NCBI GenBank assembly: GCA_009778275.1
Contig: WRKC01000087.1
Coordinates: 1 to 13,771, forward strand
Direction: 5' to 3'
DNA length: 13,771 nt
Source of the DNA: Methanomassiliicoccaceae archaeon
GTDB taxonomy: Archaea; Thermoplasmatota; Thermoplasmata; Methanomassiliicoccales; Methanomethylophilaceae
How positions within the stretch are numbered: position 1 is the first letter of the stretch; each line of letters opens with the position of its first letter. Shown piece after piece: positions 1 through 5,426 of the stretch. A model generated the notes under the pieces. It made no database searches and was not told the DNA's origin. It saw only the letters and a list, made by a program, of their open reading frames with translations. Position numbers and translations under genes: made by a program.

Positions 1-289
1 TCGGTATGGAGGATATCACCGCCCCCGTCGTGACTATCGTCTCCGCTGAGCTGTTTATGATCGCGGCCGGTGCTCTGCCGTGGACCATCAGATCGTACAT
101 GACAAATGAACCGACGGTGCTTCCTTTGCCCGCACTGAAAACGAACACCTTCCCGGCGATGTTGCCTCCCGTTGATGTGAGATCGCCCGTGGATGCGTTC
201 ACCCCTCCGAGGAAACTGAACGCCCCGTCGATCTTCAGGACCTTTCCTTCAATCTTCCCAGGCGATATCGCCCTTCCGTGCAATATCAC
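1..289 (-). CDS. Phosphomevalonate dehydratase small subunit (aconitase X swivel domain, DUF126), 3' end cut by window
   Basis: This is the small subunit of the aconitase-X type dehydratase that, with the large subunit encoded just upstream, converts 5-phosphomevalonate to trans-anhydromevalonate 5-phosphate in the archaeal mevalonate (isoprenoid lipid) pathway. Translation of the minus strand gives 96 residues before the window edge. The family block is plain: GKGSTVGSFVMYDL near residues 54-67, GRAPAAIIN near 71-79 and AETIVTTGAV near 82-91. I place the start at a GTG that overlaps the large-subunit TGA stop in a 4-base GTGA overlap, which implies translational coupling. No in-frame ATG, GTG or TTG lies close upstream. 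The natural protein is about 130 residues, so perhaps a quarter is missing. The family is clear; the phosphomevalonate role is inferred from archaeal homologues. Confidence 0.88.
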   Translation of the reverse strand, partial: MILHGRAISPGKIEGKVLKIDGAFSFLGGVNASTGDLTSTGGNIAGKVFVFSAGKGSTVGSFVMYDLMVHGRAPAAIINSSAETIVTTGAVISSIP

Positions 290-1461
290 AGCACGACCTC
301 CATGAGTTTCGAGATGTCCCTGCAGACTACCTCCTGCGAACACAAAGTGGGCAGATAATTTCCCGCTTTAGCAGAGTTGGTGCCCGTCCTCCTGAATACG
401 CCTTCGATCGGCGCGACCACCATGCATGTGTCGGCCAGGACGGGGCCGAATTCTTCCATTATCCTTACTTCTTCGGCGCATTCCTCGCGTATCTTAGAAG
501 AGGTGCAGAACCATATCTCGATGTCCCTGTTCTTCTTTTTCTTTCCTTTCAGGAACGCTGCGATATCACTCATCTCTTTCTTGCTGAGGTGGGGACAACC
601 GAGTGCGATGAGCTGGACATCGTCTGCAGTGTTCAGCTTCTCATAGGCTCCCTCAAGCTCTTTTTTCCCGATGGATATCGTCTCAAGTCCCTTGAGATCG
701 TAATTCCCGGCCTCCGGCGTGACGCCCTCGACATGATACAGCGCAACGGATCCGGAAGCCGCCATCGCCGCGGACATGGTCTTCGCATCGTCCACCGTCG
801 GATCGATGCCTCTGAAATACGGTATCCCGCCCCCGACGGCCATCCCAACGGCCTGGCCCAGCATCGAATAGCTGAATACCGATCCGTCGATCTCCGCTTC
901 GATGATGACGGTGGGCCTTCTGTTCTCGTCGATATGAAGGCCGTAATTCGCCGTTCTGCCTATTATTGCCGACGCAAGCGCGCCCGGCCCACCCTCCCTG
1001 TTGGTCCTGGCGCCGATGTATGAATTCACAAAGGACAATGCGGACGATTCCGCCCACGCCACGTGCTCCCCTAAGGAAGGCACGTTGTCCCCCAGATATG
1101 GGGTGCAGGAGCATGTGGCCATCACTCCCATCTTTTTGTATAACTCTATGATCCTGAGCTGTTTCTCCGCAAACGCCGGAAGTATGTGCATCTCCTTCCA
1201 TCTTTCCCTGTCCATTCCGACGGGGTTAAGCGTTGCCGGGACAGACACTCTGGCCCCCCCGTTCGCCATATCCTCGAGATATTTCAGGCCCCCGTCCCCT
1301 ATTGTCTTGTAAGATGCGCCCGATAGATGCGCTGAAGCTATGTCTATAAGGTCCTCCGCGCCGTATATCTTACCAAGTGCCACAACAAGCTCCATGGCCT
1401 TCCGGCAGCTCTCGCCCTCTTCTCCGGCGAGTATCTCTTCCTCATCCCTGGTAAGATACAT
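286..1461 (-). CDS. Phosphomevalonate dehydratase large subunit (aconitase X catalytic domain, DUF521)
   Basis: This is the catalytic subunit of the iron-sulfur hydro-lyase acting on 5-phosphomevalonate in the cytoplasm. The 391-residue length is normal for stand-alone archaeal aconitase X. Recognisable blocks are ASAHLSGASYKTIGDGGL (about residues 42-59), VPATLNPVGMD (74-84), MATCSCTPYL (114-123), NREGGPGALASAIIGRT (154-170) and ADTCMVVAP (343-351). C117 or C119, C289 (in LGCPH) and C346 are the likely ligands of the cluster. The ATG has no Shine-Dalgarno sequence, and a TATA-like TGATTAATCA palindrome is centred about 25 bases upstream, so the message is probably leaderless. The small subunit overlaps its 3' end. 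Fused or bacterial aconitase X proteins act on hydroxyproline-derived substrates, but the split two-gene form in an archaeon favours the mevalonate role. Confidence 0.92.
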   Translation of the reverse strand: MYLTRDEEEILAGEEGESCRKAMELVVALGKIYGAEDLIDIASAHLSGASYKTIGDGGLKYLEDMANGGARVSVPATLNPVGMDRERWKEMHILPAFAEKQLRIIELYKKMGVMATCSCTPYLGDNVPSLGEHVAWAESSALSFVNSYIGARTNREGGPGALASAIIGRTANYGLHIDENRRPTVIIEAEIDGSVFSYSMLGQAVGMAVGGGIPYFRGIDPTVDDAKTMSAAMAASGSVALYHVEGVTPEAGNYDLKGLETISIGKKELEGAYEKLNTADDVQLIALGCPHLSKKEMSDIAAFLKGKKKKNRDIEIWFCTSSKIREECAEEVRIMEEFGPVLADTCMVVAPIEGVFRRTGTNSAKAGNYLPTLCSQEVVCRDISKLMEVVL

Positions 1462-1479
1462 GATGGAGTAACGGAACGA

Positions 1480-1489
1480 TGATTAATCA
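1480..1489 (-). promoter_or_regulatory. Probable TATA element of the phosphomevalonate dehydratase genes
   Basis: The 10-base palindrome TGATTAATCA is centred about 24 bases upstream of the large-subunit ATG, the usual distance from an archaeal TATA box to the transcription start. With no Shine-Dalgarno sequence before the ATG, this suggests a leaderless transcript. Read-through from the cysteine-rich gene, 38 bases upstream, is also possible. Confidence 0.4.
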
Positions 1490-1499
1490 ATCTATGTTA

Positions 1500-1643
1500 T
1501 CAATTCTTTATCGCCAGCGGCCTCAGGCAGAACGGCAGGTCGCCTTTCACGTCGCGGTGGTAAGGCACGCACTGGTTGCAGTCGCCGTGGCGGGGGCATT
1601 CTGTCTTGGGACAATTGCAGTCGGCTTTATTATCGGGTACCAT
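1500..1643 (-). CDS. Small cysteine-rich protein (47 aa), possible metal binder
   Basis: This encodes a 47-residue protein starting MVPDNKADCNCPKTECPRHG. Six cysteines (C9, C11, C16, C22, C25, C39) and two histidines (H19, H29) lie in a compact order, with an LPFCLRP ending. It resembles a family of tiny cytosolic cysteine-rich proteins in anaerobic bacteria and archaea (pattern CNC...C...C..C..YH...G.LP.C, similar to DUF6485), which probably bind zinc or an iron-sulfur cluster. The reading frame is open for 22 further codons upstream, but that part is low in cysteine, overlaps the AT-rich promoter (TTTTAATTTTT) and has no ribosome site, so I start at the inner ATG and expect a leaderless message. 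It lies 38 bases upstream of the dehydratase gene and could share its transcript. The function is unknown. Confidence 0.72.
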   Translation of the reverse strand: MVPDNKADCNCPKTECPRHGDCNQCVPYHRDVKGDLPFCLRPLAIKN

Positions 1644-1705
1644 AGAACTAAAATAAAGTGAAAAATTAAAAGGGTTTTCATTCAAGCCTATAGAGTAATT
1701 GATAC

Positions 1706-1927
1706 TCACGGTTTCTTGAATGCATCCATCAGGCCGCCGCCCGCGATGATCGTAGCACCGGATAATATCGCCGCTGCGATTGCGAGGGTAGACGCATTTA
1801 CGCCCCCGTCTGCAACAAGTTCCGCGCCGACCTTGATTATGAACGCAAGAATTATGAAGTAAATTATTGCGAAGACAATGTACAGGATCAATGCGATTAT
1901 TGCATCGAGTATTGCTTTTCCATCCAT
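1706..1927 (-). CDS. Small two-helix membrane protein (73 aa), function unknown
   Basis: This is a short integral membrane protein. A first long hydrophobic helix spans about residues 8-34 and a second, alanine- and glycine-rich one about 44-66, joined by an acidic loop (ELVADGG). The tail, DAFKKP, is basic and probably cytoplasmic. I do not recognise a named family. The frame is open 24 codons further upstream, but that stretch is charged and overlaps the TATA box and operator-like repeats, so I use the inner ATG. An AGGAG sequence lies about 16 bases before this ATG, longer than usual, and sits inside a leader hairpin. The gene stands alone between two minus-strand genes and has its own promoter. 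Confidence 0.65.
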   Translation of the reverse strand: MDGKAILDAIIALILYIVFAIIYFIILAFIIKVGAELVADGGVNASTLAIAAAILSGATIIAGGGLMDAFKKP

Positions 1928-1938
1928 TCTAACACTTT

Positions 1939-1990
1939 CCCGTCTCCTAAGAGACTGGGTATGTAAATCTACATAGAAAGGATATAAATC
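1939..1990 (-). promoter_or_regulatory. Promoter, operator-like inverted repeat and leader hairpin of the small membrane protein gene
   Basis: Read on the minus strand, a TATA box GATTTATATC (1981-1990) is followed by an inverted repeat ATGTA-4-TACAT (1961-1974) covering the stretch between the TATA box and the expected transcription start near 1960. The first bases of the message would then form a hairpin (1939-1959): GTCTC/GAGAC arms with a 4-base loop, extended by CCC/GGG across one bulge. The only AGGAG of the leader lies in its loop and stem. The repeat could bind a repressor and the hairpin could limit ribosome access; both are inferred. Confidence 0.5.
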
Positions 1991-1996
1991 TATCTG

Positions 1997-2023
1997 CAAA
2001 AAAAGAAAAAAATACGTATTTTT
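1997..2023 (-). terminator. T-rich transcription terminator after the DUF3788 gene
   Basis: Downstream of the DUF3788 stop on the minus strand is a perfect 16-base palindrome AAAAATACGTATTTTT (2008-2023), running into two runs of seven T separated by one C. Archaeal RNA polymerase stops at such oligo-T tracts. It lies immediately before the TATA box of the next gene, so it would insulate the two. Confidence 0.6.
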
Positions 2024-2105
2024 ACCTGATTATTTTAGATTCAGGCTCGAAAACTGAACCTGCAGATTGTCTGGCGGGGGGAGCGTTCGGCGGATCACCT
2101 GTCCC

Positions 2106-2546
2106 TTATTTTTTTGTTGACGGCTTCTTTCGGATCGCGATCAATCTGATTATATCGGACGACTCCTCATCCGTCATGGGCCTGTAATGGACCCAGCCTC
2201 CGTGTTCGCCGCAGGGGTATCGGTCTTCCCACAGATCCTGTGTTCTACGCAGCATTGAGGGGAGGGAACTTTCTAAGAGGGGGACCTGCTTGTCCCCGAT
2301 CTGCAGCGTGACGGTGAAAGCGCCGCTCTCAAAGAACACATAACACAAGTGGCTGGATCCGTGGCTGTATTTGTAGCCCCAGCCGTAGCCGCCGCCGAAG
2401 GGGAACCTCAGCTCCCTGGAAAGCTGATAGTCTGCTCTCAGACGGTCTTCGAAAGCGATCAGCCATTCGTGGGCTTCCCGCCCCAGATGTCTGACGATCG
2501 CCGCTTCATCCGGTATCGTTTCTTTTTCAAGCAGCCTTTCGTACAC
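2106..2546 (-). CDS. DUF3788 family protein (146 aa)
   Basis: This is a soluble protein of the DUF3788 family, whose biochemical role is unknown. The family hallmarks are present: ELRFPFGGGYGWGYKYSHGS at about residues 45-64, HLCYVFFESGAFTVTLQIGD at 66-85, LWEDRYPCGEHGGWVHYR at 105-122 and an ending LIAIRKKP. The length is usual for the family. The start is GTG, supported by a GGTGAGGG sequence a few bases upstream. The gene stands alone, bounded by a GC-rich hairpin upstream and a T-rich terminator downstream, and nothing in the context points to a pathway. Members are scattered widely among anaerobic bacteria and methanogens, so transfer between them is possible. Confidence 0.85.
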   Translation of the reverse strand: MYERLLEKETIPDEAAIVRHLGREAHEWLIAFEDRLRADYQLSRELRFPFGGGYGWGYKYSHGSSHLCYVFFESGAFTVTLQIGDKQVPLLESSLPSMLRRTQDLWEDRYPCGEHGGWVHYRPMTDEESSDIIRLIAIRKKPSTKK

Positions 2547-2652
2547 CGGCCCTCACCACTGTTCTTAACATTATCCAATGGTATGTATTTCTCTCTTTGT
2601 TCTAAGATCGGCCGAAAGAGATTGCGCCCTCCGTTGAAGGGGTTGTTAAAGG

Positions 2653-2680
2653 CCCGCGCCGCTTTCGCGAACGGCGCGGG
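2653..2680 (-). terminator. Strong GC hairpin after the permease-prefix gene
   Basis: Perfect 9-base arms CCCGCGCCG and CGGCGCGGG flank a 10-base loop that itself contains the palindrome TTCGCGAA. It lies 18 bases downstream of the membrane protein stop on the minus strand and before the DUF3788 gene. The following sequence, CCTTTAACAACC, is poor in T, so it may be an RNA-stabilising or processing hairpin rather than a classic terminator. Confidence 0.45.
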
Positions 2681-2697
2681 TTTGAAGGAGGAACGCT

Positions 2698-3600
2698 TCA
2701 TGCTCGAACTTCATTATTTTTTCCGAATATCGTCGCAACCATGAATATCTGTGCGGCGAACGCGAAAAGGAACACCACCCATGCGTGCTGCCATTCGAAT
2801 ATGAAGAAGAGCGTGACGAACAGCGCCGCAGCCAGGAACCACAGCCCTCCGCTTGACACGCCGAACCTTGCCGCCTTCACAGGATCGACATAGTTATGGT
2901 AGAATTCCATTTCCTTTTCCGCCTCGTGTTTGGTCATGGCCTTGAACCACGGTTTCTTACGGTCGGTCTCCGTTGCGATCATGAATATCAGAGCGCAGAC
3001 CGCCGGGAATACCAGCACAAACTCTATCCCGAGCGCGGCGGACAGTTCCATTCCGTCAAAGAAGAACATCACCGATGCAAGTCCTTCTCCCAGAACGCCG
3101 ACGAAGATGATGATGTAATATGCCAGGGCGCGCCCGCTCTTCATCGGATAGCGTGCGGCGGTCTCTCCCGTCAATCCGAAATATGCATATGTTCCGGCGG
3201 CGTCAGCCACCAAAAGGACCGATATGTAATAGAGCAGCATGTCGCTCGTTTCGCTGAAATAGTTGATCACACCGAGTCCCGCACCCAGCAGAAGCAGGGC
3301 GGTGGCGAACGTCAGTCCTGCCGCCGTCTTTTTCGTGATCGGTACTTTTGCTTTCATGTACATTTGGCCGATGGCCTCGTTGCGCCTTGTCTTTCCCACA
3401 TCGTCGGCTATGGCCGTGATGTCCCCGAGCTCGGCGGTGGCCTTTTCGAAGGCCTCTTCTTCGCCGAGCCCTTTCGATCTCAGTTCTTTGACGCGCTCCT
3501 TGAGATTCCCCGCTATCTCCTCTTTGAAATCCCTTATCTCAGGAGTATCTTCGTAGTCCGCGAACAAGCGGTCAACGTAAATCTTCTCTTTCATTTTCAT
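2698..3600 (-). CDS. Permease-prefix (HAAS-like) membrane protein, partner of the PadR regulator
   Basis: The roughly 85 N-terminal residues form a soluble helical domain of the 'permease prefix'/DUF1700 type: FKEEIAGNLKERVKELRSKG (25-44), then GEEEAFEKATAELGD (46-60). Six predicted membrane helices follow, at about 92-112, 121-141, 158-180, 188-209, 251-268 and 273-292. Proteins with this layout are commonly encoded directly after a PadR repressor, as here, and are thought to answer membrane or envelope stress, though their activity is unknown. The gene overlaps the padR stop by 4 bases (ATGA). A second ATG at codon 3 (first base 3594) lies 7 bases after GGAGG, a better ribosome distance than the first ATG, so the protein may be 298 residues. 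Confidence 0.82.
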   Translation of the reverse strand: MKMKEKIYVDRLFADYEDTPEIRDFKEEIAGNLKERVKELRSKGLGEEEAFEKATAELGDITAIADDVGKTRRNEAIGQMYMKAKVPITKKTAAGLTFATALLLLGAGLGVINYFSETSDMLLYYISVLLVADAAGTYAYFGLTGETAARYPMKSGRALAYYIIIFVGVLGEGLASVMFFFDGMELSAALGIEFVLVFPAVCALIFMIATETDRKKPWFKAMTKHEAEKEMEFYHNYVDPVKAARFGVSSGGLWFLAAALFVTLFFIFEWQHAWVVFLFAFAAQIFMVATIFGKNNEVRA

Positions 3601-3929
3601 TCCTCCAGTAATTTATTGAGTATTGTCTGCGTTCTCATCCAGTCGTCCCTGTTCTGCCTGAATAGCTCCCTGCCGCTCTCCGTGATGCGGTAGTATTTAC
3701 GCCGGCCGCCGAGGGTCTCGTCGCCCCAGTACGATGCGATGTGGCCTTCCGATTCTAGCCGTTTGTAACTGGAATAGAGTGTGGCCTCCTTCAGCTCGTA
3801 CCCGCCGCCGAGTCTGTCGATTATGCTCTTGTGGATCTCATACCCGTAACTGTCTCCTCTGAGCAACACGCTTAGGACGACGGTATCGGTATGCCCTCTG
3901 AGCAGATCGGCAGATGTTTTCATTTCCAT
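3597..3929 (-). CDS. PadR family transcriptional regulator
   Basis: This is a 110-residue winged-helix repressor of the short PadR class. Its N-terminal half reads RGHTDTVVLSVLLRGDSYGY (11-30), followed by EIHKSIIDRL, the family signature of helix 1 and turn. The recognition helix is near LKEATLYSSYKRLESEG (46-62), and the wing is GGRRKYYRITESG (74-86). I start at the ATG at 3929, because GGTGA lies 5 bases before it; an upstream in-frame ATG at 3950 would add seven residues but has no ribosome site. It overlaps the membrane protein gene, so the two are co-translated. Palindromes around its predicted transcription start suggest that it represses itself. The inducer cannot be told from sequence. 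Confidence 0.92.
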   Translation of the reverse strand: MEMKTSADLLRGHTDTVVLSVLLRGDSYGYEIHKSIIDRLGGGYELKEATLYSSYKRLESEGHIASYWGDETLGGRRKYYRITESGRELFRQNRDDWMRTQTILNKLLEE

Positions 3930-4235
3930 TCGTCTCACCTCTTTTGACATATTTAGTATGATATATCATATATTACTATGACTGTCATAGTAGTATGACA
4001 ATGATATTTAAAAATCTTCCTATGTGTTGATTTGGCAAGCTATATATTCAAAAAATATAGAACAATAATCAAATCCTTATAAGAGAAAGAATAATAATAA
4101 CGCATAGAGATACAACGAATACTATAGCCACAAACAAAGAGAAAGCCGATGATCTTTCCTGCATTGGGTACACCGATGCTATGAAAAATATACGGTTTCC
4201 GAATGGCGGATGTGGCGCGCAGTGGAGAGAATAAT
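3930..4235. promoter_or_regulatory. Divergent intergenic region between padR and the zinc-ribbon cluster
   Basis: This AT-rich 306-base region holds two promoters. For padR (minus strand), the TATA box TTTTTAAATAT lies at about 4002-4012, with the start expected near 3983, inside the operator palindromes. For the zinc-ribbon genes (plus strand), the TATA-like GAAAAATATACGG lies at about 4182-4194, followed by GGAG 7 bases before the ATG. Between them is an AT-rich inverted repeat CTATAT...ATATAG (4040-4060). I see no credible gene here. Confidence 0.55.
3957..3992. promoter_or_regulatory. Tandem palindromic operators, probably bound by PadR
   Basis: There are two perfect dyads. TATGATATATCATA occupies 3957-3970 (14 bases, no spacer). 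TACTATGAC-T-GTCATAGTA occupies 3974-3992 (9-base arms, one central base). Both share the half-site TATGA/TCATA, and a third imperfect copy TATGACAATGATA follows at 3995-4007 next to the padR TATA box. The second dyad covers the expected padR transcription start, so a bound dimer would block initiation. Confidence 0.65.
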
Positions 4236-4577
4236 ATGGCTACATACAAACAACCCTGCATTCATTGCGGCGAGATGATAGAGCGGGACAGCATCTACTG
4301 CCCCAAATGCTCAAGCGCAGGTCCGTTCGGGTGTCAGTGTCCGACGTGTTTCAAGCCGATCACCCGCAACGATGCCTGCTGCTCGGGCTGCGGAAGGTCG
4401 TCTACGGTGGAATGTCCTTACTGTAAAGCGAAGACCTTCATCGGCACGGATAAATGCGATGCCTGCGGCAAGTCCCTTATGAAGACGTGCGGTGACAAAA
4501 GGTGCGGCAAACCCCAGTTCTTCGATAGCGAGAAGTGCACCATTTGCGGCAAAAAACTCAAAAAATTCAAAAAATAA
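4236..4577 (+). CDS. Four-zinc-ribbon protein (113 aa)
   Basis: This protein consists almost entirely of four zinc ribbons with cysteine sets C8/C11/C22/C25, C35/C38/C49/C52, C60/C63/C74/C77 and C85/C90/C101/C104, then a lysine-rich tail (GKKLKKFKK). Three knuckles have the CxxC spacing typical of DZR ('double zinc ribbon') domains; the last begins with a wider CGDKRC. No catalytic domain is present, so a scaffold or nucleic-acid/protein-binding role is likely but unproven. I choose the ATG with GGAG 7 bases upstream; an in-frame ATG 33 bases earlier lies too close to the TATA box and has no ribosome site. It is the first gene of a three-gene plus-strand set, 29 bases before the next. Confidence 0.8.
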   Translation: MATYKQPCIHCGEMIERDSIYCPKCSSAGPFGCQCPTCFKPITRNDACCSGCGRSSTVECPYCKAKTFIGTDKCDACGKSLMKTCGDKRCGKPQFFDSEKCTICGKKLKKFKK

Positions 4578-4606
4578 AAAAAACAATAAAGGGTAGGCGA
4601 CAACAC

Positions 4607-5368
4607 ATGCTGAAAGCATTCACAAAAAATTATCAAGACGGAAGTACGGACGCAGGATTCGAATTCACATTCCTCTGCGATGTATGCAGCGATGGTTACA
4701 AATCAAGCTTCATAGCGTCGGAGACATACAAAAAGAAGAAAAAGACCTCTTTTATCGGACAGAGCGCGGGACTCGTGGGGAACGTGATCGGAGGCGCCGT
4801 CGGCAGGGTCGGGAACGCCGCCAGCAGCGGTTCCACCATCATTAACAACCAATTCGAGAATAAGAGCCCAGAATGGCGCAAAGAACACGAGAATGCGTTC
4901 GAACATGCACAGAACGAATCGAGACAGCATTTCCACCGCTGCCCCGGATGCAACAATTATGCGTGCGATCAGTGCTGGAATGAGGACACGACGCTTTGTA
5001 CGAAGTGCTCCCCCAGGCAGGAAGTGTACGTGGCCAAGGCGGCCTCTCAGGCAATGAAACGCAACATCGATGAGGCGGGATCGACCGCCACCGTATGGCA
5101 GGGCTCTATTGAACACAAGACCACCATGTGTCCGAGCTGCGGCAAACCCGCCGGATCTGGCAAATTCTGCAACAACTGCGGAGCAAACATGGACCTGAAA
5201 GAGTGCCCCAAATGCGGTGCGAAGAACGCCATAAGCACACGTTTCTGCAACAACTGCGGCGAGAACTTGGAAAAAGCGGCGGCCCCGCCGAGCGGGAAAT
5301 GCCCGAGCTGCGGAGAGGACAATCCTCCCGGCACGAAGTTCTGCGGCGGATGCGGAGCTAAACTATAA
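4607..5368 (+). CDS. Multi-zinc-ribbon protein with glycine-rich hydrophobic segment (253 aa)
   Basis: The domain order is: an N-terminal knuckle FLCDVC (C24/C27) followed by a lysine run; a glycine- and alanine-rich hydrophobic stretch at about 49-80 (GQSAGLVGNVIGGAVGRVG) resembling a glycine zipper; a charged helix (87-110); a cross-brace-like cysteine set CPGC...CDQC...CTKC (112/115/120/123/131/134); and three zinc ribbons (175-191, 200-217, 232-249). It ends GTKFCGGCGAKL, almost the same as the end of the next gene product. I recall similar layouts (CP.C...C..CW...LC..C) in uncharacterised bacterial zinc-ribbon proteins. The start is the ATG at 4607; the ribosome site is weak (GGGTAGG). 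Neighbours on both sides also carry zinc ribbons. The function is unknown, possibly a membrane-associating adaptor. Confidence 0.8.
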   Translation: MLKAFTKNYQDGSTDAGFEFTFLCDVCSDGYKSSFIASETYKKKKKTSFIGQSAGLVGNVIGGAVGRVGNAASSGSTIINNQFENKSPEWRKEHENAFEHAQNESRQHFHRCPGCNNYACDQCWNEDTTLCTKCSPRQEVYVAKAASQAMKRNIDEAGSTATVWQGSIEHKTTMCPSCGKPAGSGKFCNNCGANMDLKECPKCGAKNAISTRFCNNCGENLEKAAAPPSGKCPSCGEDNPPGTKFCGGCGAKL

Positions 5369-5379
5369 GGAAATATGCG

Positions 5380-5417
5380 CCGCCTGTCGCAACTACAGGC
5401 ATATATGATTCAGGCGG
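5380..5417 (+). promoter_or_regulatory. Mutually exclusive hairpins in the gap between the second and third zinc-ribbon genes
   Basis: GCCTGT (5382-5387) can pair with ACAGGC (5395-5400). Alternatively the overlapping CCGCCTG (5380-5386) can pair with CAGGCGG (5411-5417), which ends nine bases before the next ATG. Both pairings are perfect and share the same left arm, so only one can form. The longer one would occlude the region where a ribosome binds. A regulatory role is inferred. Confidence 0.4.
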
Positions 5418-5426
5418 TAGAGTAAA

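Noticed and set aside
286..1461. Aconitase X as a hydroxyproline-pathway dehydratase
   Set aside because: Possible for the superfamily, but the separate large and small genes and the archaeal context fit phosphomevalonate dehydratase better, and no proline-racemase-like or hydroxyproline genes are nearby.
2459..2701. 80-codon minus-strand frame between the permease-prefix and DUF3788 genes
   Set aside because: It includes the GC hairpin, is basic and low in complexity, and overlaps the start of the DUF3788 gene in another frame.
2896..3693. Plus-strand frame of 265 codons opposite the permease-prefix gene
   Set aside because: Antisense to a membrane protein gene with clear domains and a PadR partner; the translated product has a biased composition and no hydrophobic or catalytic pattern.
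4040..4261. Minus-strand 73-codon frame in the padR/zinc-ribbon intergenic region
   Set aside because: Very AT-rich, starts inside the zinc-ribbon gene, has no ribosome site and no family resemblance.
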